A stretch of 64,000 nt of DNA, taken from positions 394,501 through 458,500 of the forward strand of contig OX442429.1 of assembly GCA_949361645.1 (NCBI GenBank), written 5' to 3'. Of the stretch, positions 13,023 through 27,300 are shown one piece after another (position 1 is the stretch's first letter; each line of letters begins with the position of its first letter). The DNA is from Spongilla lacustris. Its lineage: Eukaryota > Porifera > Demospongiae > Spongillida > Spongillidae. The position numbers were made by a program, and so were the translations under genes. A model generated the notes under the pieces. That model searched no databases. It saw nothing but the letters and a program-made list of their open reading frames with translations, and was not told the DNA's origin.

Positions 13023-13667
13023 CCTGACTGTGTTCTCGTTTAGGAAGCAAGAAGGATTACACACTTACCCAGCCATGCATGTGCAGTGACCAGAAAAAAT
13101 AGAACCGTCAGGTCTGGCTTAAAGCTTCACGTCTCTTACCCCTAATACCACGCAGTCCGAATGCCATTACGTAGACAGAAGACTCGAAGAAATTGTAGGC
13201 TTCGAGCTGCTGGCATGAAAGCAGCTGCTCCTGGGTATACGTGCCAGTTCTTTAATGAAAAATATGCCCATACTCTTTCCTAGTTCATTTGTTTGGGTAC
13301 CTGGCTAACTCTTACCGTGGCCACAACGACATATCGCGATGGCTGTTAGGCTCCAAGTATGGGACACAACTTAACAGCAGACCAACAGGTTCCAATTTCT
13401 GCTTGTAACGACTTTGGCAGCCAGATTTTAGTACACCGTCCATTAGCATATGTACACACTTGCCAACCAAATTAATAAAACATGAGTATCACGTGATCCG
13501 CTGGACCTATGTATAATTATTGCACGCATACTTAAATATGCCTCTTTCTGTAGGAACAGCACATTTCACATATTTTGAAGGCCATTAGTAAAGCTTTACT
13601 ACATTTTAAGGTATGTTTGCTTGCACAAGCTTCATACTAAAATATAGTGCATTTGGGATGGACTGTT

Positions 13668-14080
13668 TTATGATAGTGGGTGGGTGGAGTATGATGTTGG
13701 GTGATAGTGGGTGAGTGGAGGGTGGGGTATGTTTGGTGATAGTGGGTGAGTGGAGGGTGGGGTATGTTTGGTGATAGTGGGTGAGTGGAGGGTGGGGTAT
13801 GATGTTGGGTGATAGTGGGTGGGTGGAGGGTGGGTATGATGTTGGGTGATAGTGGGTGGGTGAGTGGAAGGTGGGGGCTGGTGGGGTATGATGTTGGGTG
13901 ATAGTGGGTGGAGGGTGGGGTATGATGTTAGGTGATAGTGGGTGAGTGGAGGGTGGGGTATGATGTTGGGTGATAGTGAGTGGGTGAGTGGAGGGTGGGG
14001 TATGATGTTGGGTGAGTGGAGGGTGGGGTATGATGTTGGGTGATGGTGTGTGAGTGGGTGGAGGGTGGGGTATGATGATA
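13668..14080. repeat. G-rich minisatellite, about 37-bp units
   Basis: Tandem units built from GATAGTGGGTGAGTGGAGGG and TGGGGTATGATGTTGGGT, with deletions and variants between units. No coding sense. It lies between the THAP element and the dead reverse transcriptase. Confidence 0.85.
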
Positions 14081-14610
14081 TACCATCCTCTGTGATATAT
14101 CCTTAACGTTTCAAAGTCAATTGATATCCGTCACCCTCCTCTTTCAAATCCTCTGGTTCCCAACAATGCACACCGTCCTCAACTGTACACCCCACCATCC
14201 ATGATATCTTCAACAGTTTAACTCAACTTGAAAACATTGACCCATCACTTTCAAACTCAACTTCAAATTGGTGACCCTTTCAAAATCACTCACCTTCCCT
14301 GTTGTGCTCATTGTTATTTTTTTATTTCCTTGCTTTTATATTATTATTGCCTTTATTTCCTTTTACCACTTTCAATTTGTACTTATATTCACGTTTAGTC
14401 TTAATTGTGTTCTCCCCTAAAATATCCATTTTGCCACTTCTAGTCATTCTTGTTGCATCCTATATAATTTGGATTCTATAATCATGTTGTTTTATGTTTA
14501 TGTTTCAACCTATATCGTGTTATTTATTCCATACTGTTGCACCTGTCTTTCAGATATTTTTGCGGTTTTCTAGCCAGGCGTTCTACTTGTACACAAAATT
14601 GCTAGCTACA
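14081..14610. other. Spacer, no gene seen
   Basis: AT-rich sequence without a recognisable coding stretch or repeat structure. It may be the decayed 5' part of the retroelement fragment that follows. Confidence 0.4.
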
Positions 14611-14639
14611 CCTAATGAATGGACACTGTTCACTGATAT

Positions 14640-15007
14640 TCGTTGTAATATTGTCGGACTTTGCTAAAGCCTTTAATTCAATTTCCCATCAAAAACTGCT
14701 GTTCAAGGTGGTTGATGGTTGGTTATCGTCTTTTCTAACTGCTCGTTTTCAGCAAGTCTATTTGGTCAGTCAACAGAACACCACTAGTAACAGGTAGAGA
14801 CAAAGATAATGTAAAGTCCAGTGCTTGGTACTCTATTGTTCCTCAATAACCTTCCCGATTGTTTGGTACCACCAGTTCAAGCTAAAATATCTGGCAGATG
14901 ATACTAAACTCCATGATGCTTACTCTTCTGATTCAATCTCACCTTTGTCCCTGTCATTGTCGAATTTTTGTATGTGGCTATTGAAACAAATCAGTAAAAA
15001 GGATTGA
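14640..15007 (+). pseudogene. Broken non-LTR retrotransposon reverse transcriptase
   Basis: The plus strand carries FAKAFNSISHQKLL at about 14,659-14,700 and FLTARFQQVYL near 14,733, which match the palm region of LINE reverse transcriptases (family form DFxKAFDxVxHxxLL). After a frameshift, YLADDTKLHDAY appears near 14,900; this is the catalytic [FY]ADD block. Intervening motifs are deleted and the frame is broken, so this is a dead fragment of a Jockey/CR1-like element. It ends about 350 bp before the stop codon of the AP-1 gamma gene. Confidence 0.75.
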
Positions 15008-15352
15008 TTATAATATTATGAAGGAATAATGAAATTAAGCACACTTCCCATCCATCGTCCAAGTGCTAAACATAGGACTATTTCCTTTTTTCCTTACTCA
15101 ACCCTTTTTACACTTCTAATGCCTTCAAATCCTAGTAACATTAGAGAATGTTTTTATTTACGGTGGAGAACATGCACATTTGATACAACACCAATAGATG
15201 CAAATAACTGGTCATCCATCATTCCTAAACAAATACATTTATATCATATTCTTCTCACTAAATGCAGCTAAATAATATACAGACTTCTATTAGTAATGCA
15301 CAATAAACACAACATAATATCTGGCAGTTCTCTACACATGTTTTTGTAACTC

Positions 15353-18300
15353 CTAAGCCAGCAGCTCAGCAGGGAAGTTGTTGACCTCTCCATTTTCTTG
15401 AACAACTGTACCATTCAATGAGTAGCTAATCCTTAACCGCATTCTAATAGGTTGCTGCAGACAAAAAAATTTGTAGTTTCACAAACCAGTGTTTTAAATA
15501 GCCTGACTATGGTAATGTATGTGACTGATTTATGGAGTGCATTCAGTCCCCAGACTTGTTGTAAGGTGGTGTACATGTACATCTACAAACAATTTGGCAA
15601 TGGGATTTATCATAGACAATACATGCAGCTATAATAATTCCATGTATCTATGGATTTATGCTCTTTGCTGTTGGTTCTGCAGACAACTTTGAATGGTGCA
15701 AAACTGACGGATCAATCCCAGGTGCAGATAGCAATTCACTTACGAGATCAGAACCATGGCAATAAGCTATGAAGTATCACACAGCTAGTGACTAACAGGT
15801 GTACCCTATGGCAGACAGGACTCTTAAGCAGTAAGCTACAGAGTACCCCACAGCAGTCAGCTGTTCCACAGCCCTGGTATGGACTATGGAGTACCCTACA
15901 GCCAACAGCTACAGTATCGAGAGTTACTATAGTAACTCATATAGAATTTGACCCCAATTATGAAGTCATTAAAGATGGGACTCCTATCAATCAAATCACT
16001 TAGCTAGTGGTCAGTATCAAATAAGAAGTCAAAAAAGAGCTGTTTCGTGTTTGTTTCATGTCACAAAACCATGTGGTTCAAAAGAACAAAGGCGATCCTG
16101 TTTTTCCTCATCCCCAGTCCGAATAGCGCCATTTTGTTCTTTCTTTATTTGTAAAGAACTCGAGATAAGAACCGTTTCAAAGAACGCCAATGGTGCCAAT
16201 AGGTTCAGAGTTTCAAGCGGTAGTGCCCTTTTGGGTCAGATACACTTGAATCTTATTGGGCATTGAATAGATATCATATGTTAGTAAACTTTGCTTGAAA
16301 AGAAACCTGACACAAACAACGTCAATGGTATCAATAGGTTCAGAATTTCAAAAAGTATCCTTATCGTAGTGAGATATGTTCATTTATCACTTGCTACAGT
16401 AGCTCTGGCTAAAAATGGTGTGTTTCAAACCATACGACCATGATAATTAAGCCACACCTAGGTGAGATTTCAATAGGACTACACGTGAGACAATATATTT
16501 GGTGTTCCAGTTGAGTTTATAGTTTATATAATTTGCTAGTTAGGTTGTGTTTTGTCAAAATGTCATAAAACAAAAAAACCTTTCTATTCCTTACAATGAT
16601 GTGTATACAGTGTGTTTCACAATCAAGAAAAATTGACCACAAGCAGGTAATTAACCGGTAATTGTTCTAACAACAAAAGAAGACATGCTGGTGAAATAAA
16701 ATCAACATATAATCTTGAATGGTTAATTAATATTGATAAAAGTATCAAAACCCATATTCATTTCAATTCAATATTATTATTAGTAAATGTAGGATGGGTG
16801 GTTAGATAAAAGCTGCAAACTGTATTTAATTAACTACTTTAGTTTAGAAGTTATTCAAAATTGAAATCTTGATTATTATTATTTTTCGCAATGTACTTGA
16901 TTTAGGGGCCATTGTATCTTGATTTATGATTTGAATTTATTAATAGTTTCGGGCAGGTTGATATTAAAATTCAAGGAAATTTTTGGAGCTTTTTGATGAC
17001 TCTAAAATTGTGTGTTTTTATAAGGAATTATTAATTCATTTTCGTCTCTTTGATTTTGGGTAACACCGGATCCGTGAGAAAAGAACATTTTTTTTGGCCT
17101 ATTATGTCGAACTCACTTTTTGGAAAACTAGTCGGAACGGTACCAATTGCCACAAATACCGGTGTACTGCCAGCCTTGCAACTACTTCCGCTGAGGACCT
17201 ACGTTTGTTTAAAGTCGAGCGGGTAAGGCTGTTAACCGGAAACGGGACACTTTTTTCTGACAAGGATTCTGAGTTTAAAAACAGTATAGGCATGCTCAAC
17301 TGGATCGGATAAGTAGCGTTTGAAACAATTCTGGCAGTAAACTATCATGCTAGCGTCGAAACAGACACTAAACCTTCTTTGGATCTCGACTCCGGACCCA
17401 AATATTGGTCGTGCACAGGCCCAAACACCTAACATTTGGCCATACGTAAGTGTTATTTGACGTTACGTGGGTCTCGGTTACACACGTACGTCACTGTGTA
17501 GTTGCTATTTACGTAACAGGTTGCTATAAATATACACCACGTGAGCCAAATACAATGCCCGTTGTTCGTTCCCGTCCGGTTATTGATGATCTGGTACCCA
17601 GACACTGATCAACTACAATGATGTACGTAAGTCCTCGAACGAGGTAAACAACTGTAAATGAGTTTTGTACAAGAACTAAGCTAATTGCCAACACGGTATC
17701 CATTGTGGCCTCCTAGTAGTACCAAATGACATTTAAAAACGTATCTAAAGCAGCTCTTAATTGCGTAGAAAAAGTGTCCTTCGCAACGCTTCGTGACCGA
17801 AAAACTTACAACCGCGTCACTTTGAAATCATACAGGTCCGTGTCCACCATAGATATAAGGCAGACGACAACGCCAAATGTCTAGCCGATAGTTAAACTAT
17901 CTAAATATATGCTTTCCAGACAATTAGGGGCCTTCCGACTAATTTTTAGAAAGTTGGGTTCGACAAAAAAACTGTTCGATTCTCACGGACCCGGTGTTAA
18001 TTATTTTCTTTATTAATATTTAGTTTGTTTACATCAACATTTAAGCCTGTGTTATTAGAGCATTTAGCAACAATTTTCAGGTAATTAACTGTTTGTGGTT
18101 AATTTATAAACAATTTTCCTTGATTGAGAAACACCCTGTACAACCCCTCTACAACTTATTTTAAAAGTAGCATAAAGTGTTACAAGCAGAAGCGCTGGGG
18201 CTATCCTATGTATATGTAAACTATAGTCTACAGTAGAGGTCAGAATTCATTGCGTACTTGGGAAAACTGTTAGTAACCTTGCCCTTTCATCAAAAATGTA

Positions 18301-21300
18301 TGCCTAGGTCAATTAACAGCGAGGTAGTGCCGTCTCAGTCCTGGGCACATTCGCTAGCAAAGATTGCAGGCCTTGTTTTTGAGGACAGTGACGCATTAAT
18401 TATTCTATGTATATATTGTTATTATGTATTACTAATGTTAAAAAATGATTAATTAATGTGGTATGATTAATAATTAATGTGGTATCACATTAATTTTTTC
18501 ATGAAATCGGTTTCTATGGGGTACGAGACATCCCAAACTACTTTTCCTTAAGATACACCATTTCTAGCATTGTTTACCCTTTCTACATTGTGAGCTTAAT
18601 ATACTCACAGTTGGTTGTGCTACCACTTGTCAAGTAAAAAAGGGACAAGCATCTTCTGAACAGAACAAGATAGATCTGTGGCTGACTGAGTGCTAAGAAC
18701 CAGTTCATGGTAAATGTAAACCGAGTGTCAATATGTTGGTTTTAACAATTTTGCCAGGTGAAAACAAATAGTGCAAAATCAACTGTGTAAAATGCAGACA
18801 ACAAATATCAGGAAGGACGCTAATCAACCACTAAAGCACAATATTATAAGAAGCCTTCAATAATGATACCATGCAAGCAAAAATACACTACCTTCTGTGG
18901 GTTGGAGACTTTCAAAGATTGTGTAACTGCACCAGAACCATTCGGTGGAACTACATTTCCAGATGGAGTCTCAAGCTGAATTGTAAAGGTCTAATAAAAT
19001 ATAAAAGTACAAGTTACAGGATAAATGAATGCACACATATTAAAAACACACAACTAAACTACAATTTAATGAAATAAACGGTTACAATTATGCTGCCTCA
19101 AGATACATTTATAAATTGCAGTCAACAGTTTGCTAGTAGCACACAATGTTTTTATACGTATTTTCTACCTCCAGTAGAATATTGCACAACTGAATAAATC
19201 CACATGTTGCGCAAAACTATGCTATGTGACAAACAATAACTTTCACATAAAAAGCTGTTAGTACTCAACTTAATGCTAGGTGGTAGTGAACCACATATGA
19301 GAAAGTTGCTGCTCACATACCTTAGGTACAGCTGACTGGAAAAGAAAATCGGTCATTGGATTAGATGTTGTGTTAGTAGCCGTAAGGTTGACAACGAATG
19401 ATGATGGACTACTAGAATCACGTTGAAATGCAAACTCTATCTTCAATCCACCTTTCTCATATGCAGTTATACCTGGTATATTTGACTGCACTGCAGGAAA
19501 AAAGCAGAAATTTCTTGTATCAGAATAACTAACAAATTTTAATCTTGTACCACAAGGCAATACATAAAATAGTCTCGTACCCGGACCCTAAATAGGTCAC
19601 AGCTGTTGGGTTATATAACACTAAGCTCTGGCATTTTGTATGTAATGTATGTGTGTCAAAATGTATGCCAATTATGGCAATTGATCTTAGCAATGATCAG
19701 ACAAACAAAACTGTATTCAAAACGGTCGAAATGGGGTCCTTTTCAATGTAGGTGATGCAAACCCTAAGAAAAAATCTTTCGAAGACTTGCCAAGATACAT
19801 GTATGTTCCAAATCCTTGCATAATATGTTTTCACAACATCCTTATGGCATTAACGGCATATCACTCTTCTAACTTGTACAGATTGTAGAGTTTCTAAAAA
19901 GCACGAGGCATGCGCGCTAATATGCTAAAGGTTGTGCCGCTTTATAACTTCTCGGGGAATGCATTTTTAGAAACTCTTCAACCTATACAAGTTAGAAGAG
20001 TGATATGCCTGCAATTTAATGACATAAGGACGTTCAATAGTGCTCTAGAAAAACTGGAACACTTGCGAAAACATTTTTAATTTGGAACAAATCTTGGCAA
20101 GTCTTCGAAAGATTTTTTCATAGGAACTTGTTTATCACTAGCTACTGTAGGCAGCAAAACATAAACATTGCCACTCGACAAATCTAAGCAGTACTACATA
20201 CCTGCAGATAGCAAACAAAAAGTTTGACAAATCTCAGCACTATTTCTTTTTTGCCTCAGTCATATGCTGAGCAATTTTTAGCTTCAGGCCATCGGATATT
20301 TTGCCATTAAACTTCATCCCATGGCTGATCACTTATTATCACAGTCAGTCACATTGGGCGATCAACTATGCCCACTAATTACCTCGTGCTGATTGGCTGT
20401 AATGACCGACTGCAATCATAAAATGTACTCTACTTGCTTTGTAATAGCACATGCGTACGGCAAGCAAAAGCTTCAAGTATTTAGCAGCTGCTTCAAATGT
20501 GTCAGCAGTGCTTGAGTGTGCTTTCTTGACTGTGTTGCAACATGAAGGTGAACCACGAACTTGTAGGTCTATTGTGGTGCAAAGCTTGTTGGAAGCACAA
20601 AACCGAACTAAAAGGTCTAAAGAACTTTTCTAGGGCATAAATAGTAACATCATGGAAAGTGGGGTGCAAGTAGTTTATCCTCTACATATCATGACTGCAG
20701 CCAACACAATAATAACCCAGTTTTTTGCAATAGCCTGCACACATAGGTTATTTGAGTTAACATTCTGCCATTCTTGTAATCCAACTTATTGTGAGTTTAC
20801 AAGCAAGATGAAATTGCAAAGGCAAAAACTTCAATTACACATGTATGTGATTAATAACCAATTTGCTATTACCTCATTGCAAACTCAATAGAAAGATCTA
20901 CTGTTAGTACCATACATGGAATAGAAACATGAAAACCATTGCTCTTTATGTTCTAACATGTAGACAAAGTTGACATTGTGTAAAGTATCCTAGTAGCATC
21001 CATGGCCTATTTGTCCACTTTCTATCACTGTATAAGGGCAGCTATCACAACAACAGTAATTGCACTGATTCGCACAGTTATACATAATTTTTCATTATCA
21101 CATTCAATTGTGATTTCTGCAAGTATGATCTGTTTAAAATACGTTTGGAGCCAATTCATTTTTGCCAATAACATAACAGCTGTTTTGACCATCAGATGTG
21201 ACTGCCAAGCATAGAAGATTAGTACTTATACAAAAGTAATAAAAATATTCATCACCACCACCATAAACTACATACTTACCAGCAATAGGGTGCGTCATTA

Positions 21301-24300
21301 GCAAGTCACCACCAAGTAAGTCCATCAAACCACCAGCACTGCCATCTTGGATTTGTGAAACAACTGGTGCAGTGGGTGCTGGTTGGTTAACAACAGGTTG
21401 AGCTGCAGCTGGTTGAGAAGAACCAAATAAATCCAACAGAGAGTCGCCTGAAGGAGCTCCAACAGATGCAGCAGCAGACTCAGCAGGGGGTGGTTCAGAT
21501 TGATGAGCTGATGTATCACCCAACAAATCCAGTAGTGCAGACCCTTGAGACTACAAGGACACATCACAGACTGACAAACACCCCCTCACTAACTATTACA
21601 TGGAATGGCCAATAATAAATGCAAGAGCTTCTATAGAAGTACAAATACAAATCTACAAGTACCATCCCACACACATCGACAGAGTATATATCACATGCCA
21701 CAATCATTCTGAAATCATAAAGTTCTATTTATGTGTAGATAAACCATATTCACACTAAATCAAGCATCAGGATGAATATGTTGATAACAAATAATAAATA
21801 AAGATGTCAATCAATACTTCTAATTTAGCCAGTAACACAGACCAAGCAGACTGACATTTGCAATCCTCCAGAGCAACAAACTTCTGCCTAAGGGGTTCTC
21901 ATAACTAACAGAGAAGTACTTGCAACAGGAATGGATGACAGAGGAGGCTAAAGGCAGTATTATTATATTGATATTCCTCTTCCCTGTCTACATGTTCATG
22001 CCCTTGAAAATCTATGTACTTTCTACTACTATGTATGTTTTGCTTTTAATATGAAGATATGATTTACTGCTAGACAGGATTTATATTGTGCTCAATAGCA
22101 TATTCATTTATATCAGTGGCAGATTTAATGAGTAGAGTTCAAGGCCAGGTGGTTTACACTAATTGTCCTTAAATCGGGCTAGCTCAGTGCTGTGTGGGAT
22201 ATTGATTGGTGCTGTGGGTGCAAATGCTGGCTTGAATGATAAAAGCATATTTGGGGTATTTTGTATGATCATGTTTATTTGATGGGTAAAATACTTTCAC
22301 CTGATATTATCAGTGCCTGTGTTGGGGAAAATAAAAAATTACAATGCCTCTTGATTGGTCCCATGGACATATTGCATTTTAAAAAGTCTGGTGTAAAGTG
22401 GCACTAATTATTTATAGTTGAAACTGTAGTACATGAGCATTTAAAAAGTTTCAGGTCTTCAATATTTGGGATTAGTTTTTGAAACAATAGTGAATGAATC
22501 ACAAATGTGATTACAATGTGATTAAAGTGTTATATAATATTGATAAACTAAAGTGAAGTTGTCATGTGACTTAATAAATCAATATTTTCATTGGTGCAAC
22601 CTGTTTAATTTCTCCACCGTTATGCAATGCAATGCACTGAAAAGTTCTATATATGTGCTATGTCAACGGCTCCATCGATCGCCCAAGCAAGTCAAAATTT
22701 TAACATAGTACACTGTTGGAGTTTTAATCACAAGTAAATTTGCACTAAACAGTTATTATGTCATGTGACAACCTCCCACCTTCGGTATTGATTGTAATTT
22801 AGTTTATCAACATAACGCTGTAATCAGATATGTGGTACCATTCACAATTGTTTAAAAAGCTAATGCCAAACCACATTGAAGACCTGGAATAAAAGTTATG
22901 CTGATGTCCCCATGGTTTCAACTGTAGGTTACAAAACCAAACTCCAATGATCAGAGAAGTGTCTATTCAGATTTTTCTAACCGGATATTTGATGCCAAAT
23001 ATACATATTGCAGAGGCCAAGATTATTACCTTTATTAAATAAACTGTACTTCATGGATTAATCGAAGTCATGATTTGTTGACCTTTGAATTTAGAACTCC
23101 AGGTTTACTAGGAGTCATCCTGTATGTGAGATTACCACAAACTGTTGCAATGTGTTCATTATCATTCGCCTAATCAGTTCACAACAAATCTGCTTATTAG
23201 CAATTTTTTATCTAAAGATTAAATAGTCACAAACATTCACTGATAACACTACATACCTGAGCAACATTTGTCACAGCCTTAGCTTGAGATGCTGGCTCTG
23301 CATCAGAACCAGTCAGAGAAGAGTCCCCCTCAAGAACCACAGCATTCATAGTGGGCATTCTCTCAAGAAGTGCCATTCTAAAACATGGTTGTGATAAGAC
23401 ACATGCATTGCACAACAAAAACAAGTCTCAATCTCATGTACAAGATGCAAGACTACATTATTCTGTTCCTTCAGACAGAACACTCCAAATAGCCACTGCA
23501 TACATGCAGATACCGGTAGTAGATATTTAATATTTTATATTTATGTTTATATTTAACATGCTACATGTAGTTCTCATCATTGGTAGGTCATTGCTTGGTG
23601 ATGCTACATTACCAAAGACACAGTACACCTTGATTTTTGTAACAATAGTTTTTTATGATTTTAATCTGCCAAGACACAAAATCGCTCACGCTGTCCCATG
23701 TATCAACACACCTCATATCGTCATGTTTATTAAAAATAGCCCAATATTCCGTTGCCCTCTGCTGTAGCTCCACATCCAAGTGGTTACCATATTTGGACAC
23801 CAGCATTTTGATGCGAGGTAAACTGGCAGCGAATCTAAATGACAGAAAAACATAATTATATCAAATTGTGACAGCTAAATTAATGTTTTGGGATAGCAGT
23901 TTAAAAGCAAAAGAAACCTAATGTACCCTAACATGTTGGACAAAGCAGTAGTAAATTGCTATTCCTCACAAGTGTAGCCACTCTTCATCCTCAAATGAGG
24001 AGGGAATTATCATAATCATCAAATGCCTTTCTTATGGAAAAAGTTCTAGGGCTGGCAATTGGGTTTTTCAGTCCCAGATAGGGTATAGATACGGAGCTTT
24101 TGCGAATTTTTGAGCATTAGTGTCAAGGGTACACTCCTTCTGGCACGTTTTATACATCACTATTACACAACTAATTCATACATGTACTTGAAATAACTGT
24201 ACTCGAAATCTAGCTTCACTCATGAATCCAGAGTAAACGCTTAATCCAATACATGTACTTCACTTTTCCATTTGCATTTTATAAGCTAAGGCCCTTTATT

Positions 24301-27300
24301 TAATACCTTCCATTACCTAGCACTGAGCTTCATAATGGCAGTAAATGAGTATTCCCTTGTAACTTGTGAGGACTGTGGCGATTGCAGAATCTTCTCCATC
24401 ACATCCAAAATTTCATTCTCAGTCACCTGCACACATTCAACAGTAAAAAAAATACACTATACATGTACGCTGGAATATTACATGTAAAGTTCTTGCAATC
24501 ATTAAATACCTAGTTTCATTTCTATATTTCATTACTATCATAAGTTACTACATGCCGAAGTTTAAAAATCTATCACAGCAATTACCATTAGTTTTGCCTA
24601 ATTTCATTCCATTCGTGAGTTTTTAAACTTGTACTTGTAACATTCCTCAGATGTAACCAGATACAACAACATGGTTTCTGTTTTCCATCATAGCTAAGTC
24701 AATAGCAGCAGCTGAGCTCCAAACCTGGCCTTGATGCTCAAGGGCAAATGCCAGTGCCATCATAAAACCAAGAACCCCTTTATTGTGTACAATTGGATGT
24801 AGAAAATACACACATACTAGCAATATACTGTATGTGTATGTACATGTAGCTGTTACTGAAACAAGGTGCACATGCACTGAACAGGTTTTTCACTTAACCC
24901 TAACCCTAACAGACCTCAATAGGCTCTTCTTCTTCCACTTGTTTGTTTACCAGAAGGTCTCCAAATTCTCCCAATGTCCACAATGCTGCCTGGGCTAAAG
25001 GTTGCTATTTCATTTGCAGGGGGCAAGGCGATACAGAATACATAAAACACAATGTACAGGAACAAATGCACTACTCAACATGCCAAGTATTTTCAACTGA
25101 CCAAACAGCACACCGTTCTGATCCTTGAAGAAAACCAATGCACTAATTTAGCACATAACAGCAGTAGTTAGTGTTATAAATTTATATTATGTACTTAGTA
25201 TACCAGTGTAAACAAATGATTGTGCCCACATATTCAAGAATAAGAACTAAGTTGTAATCATAGATTTTCAGTACGAACTTACTTAAGTTACATGTGATGC
25301 TTACGTAAGCAAGCTAAAATCAATGGTTTCATGCTAATAACAGCATTTTCCAGAGGTTCAATTCAAACAACAGTATCATCACCTCGACAGTAAGTAAATT
25401 TTGCCTTCACTCTCCCAGTCTGGCCTTGGCATTTAAGAAAGCAACTAGGTGCAAAAAAACCCGTTTCATTTTTTTAAAGCAGTACGAGGCCTATCACACA
25501 TTCTATGTATGTAGTCCTTCATATGACTGTATAATGTATCGACAGAAGAACCTATTTGTTCACGTTCTCTATCTTCAGAAGACCGCTAAAACCACATAAA
25601 TACAAAATTATGCAGCCATATGTATCGTACCCAGACCCAGGCCGATACTTTTACGTATTTCATGCAATGTTGAACACCAACAAATAGAAATCATAAGGGT
25701 GAATGAGGGTCAAAGGCCACTCGCTTACTTTGATTTGATTACACAAGAAAGAAATACCTATTTTAATTAACGGCAATGTGAGATAAATAAAACCTAGTAC
25801 TAAAAAAGATGCATTGGTAATTTAGACTCAATCACTAAAGGCTGTTCTTCACTGATGGTCAGTACATGAAATGTCATATGGTTCTTGCTTATAATCCATT
25901 CATCCCTAATTGGCCCAACTTATTTTATACACCATTCCAATCATTGTGGGAAGCCCACCATGATCACAGTGATTGGTCATCAGTATCACACACACATAAA
26001 CACACACACATGCACACACATGCACACACATACACATACATACATATACAACATAAACATTACACATAGAGCAGATATAAATATACCTGGCTGATATCAT
26101 GAAGCAGCGCCATGTACAGCTTCTGAGCACAATAGCCATGTAGTTCAGTGGTTGCAGATATAGTGGCAATAATTCCATTTACAAGGTCTTCCCGCACATA
26201 GTTGCCAGCCTATTTTGACACAGCCAGCACAATAAATGAAGATCATTCTAACTAATCTAACACTTTAAGCAACAAATATTGCTTGAAAAAGTTAATAAAT
26301 AGAATCGGCCTGTTGCAAAAAAACATGAAGCAAGCTGAACAGAACCAAAAAAAATTGGATAAGAAAACATATTTTTCTCTCTTCAATCGTATCCAATAAG
26401 AAGTGAAGTTCTGTTAAATGCTTATTTTGCAATGAACAGCCCATGAATAACCAATGTTTACTCCTGCCCCCCGAGTTCCTTTTGAAACAGCCTCTTGCTT
26501 CACGGCTTTATTGCCTCTAATTTTGTCTGCATTGCAAGCTACGCTATTTCAAAAGCCATCTCTATCACTAGTCTGAAAAAGGAGTGAACATTCGAGCCAC
26601 TGCAATTACATAGAAAGTAAATTGTTCGCCACTTAGGGTTAGTGGAATGAGGTCATGTGAGGTGGGGTACAGTGGGTATCATGTAGTGATGCAATTTTGT
26701 TAGCACAGGATGAATGTACATGCCTTGGCATTCAACTTCATGTATATAGTCATAGGTACTAATAGAAAATTCTACATGCTGGGCCATTCAAAGCTCTGTG
26801 ATTTAAGACACAAAATTTTTGTTCTACAATGTCCATTAGAGGAGTTTAAGGTAAAGCATCTCGTATACTCTACATAGAAGCTGTTCTAATGCTACATTAC
26901 AGGAGCATTGTTACTTTTATTTTTCAGTAACCTAGTTGATAGAAAGCTACTTTTGACCAATGATGCAGTGCTTTGCATTTTGTGTGAAAATGCATAGAGA
27001 TAACCTTGTATTGTACGTGTAAATATTACGCAAGCTGTTATACTAAGAATCCAGTGTATGAGGTAAGTTTTCAAAAATGCAGTTCAGTATCTAAAAATTT
27101 GTATCATTTCTCAATTGTAGTCCACAACTTGTGACTTCGGTCACAATCGGTCCATCTATGATTAAGAATGTCTAAAGCATGTCCATATGTGATAAGAAAT
27201 TTTATTAAAGAACCCTAATGTTACCCCTTAGATCATACCTTAACAATGGTCGTAATGACTGTATCAATGTACCACTGTTTACTTGGAGAATACCTGAAAT

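Larger units (their letters stand above)
12609..13471 (+). mobile_element. Degenerate THAP-containing DNA transposon
   Basis: Inverted ends share TTTGGTTGGCAA, and both are next to TTAA (12,605-12,608 and 13,472-13,475), offset by one base. The interior contains a broken THAP exon and a 41-bp perfect hairpin. It also shares a palindromic-arm motif (about 12,792-12,816) with the second THAP element at 30.8-32.0 kb. Length is about 0.86 kb, so it is non-autonomous. Confidence 0.5.

Noticed and set aside
24660..24810. Minus-strand frame [19 protein letters not shown] between AP-1 gamma exons
   Set aside because: The flanking exons join in frame without it and match the family with no gap, and it matches no AP-1 sequence; most likely chance.
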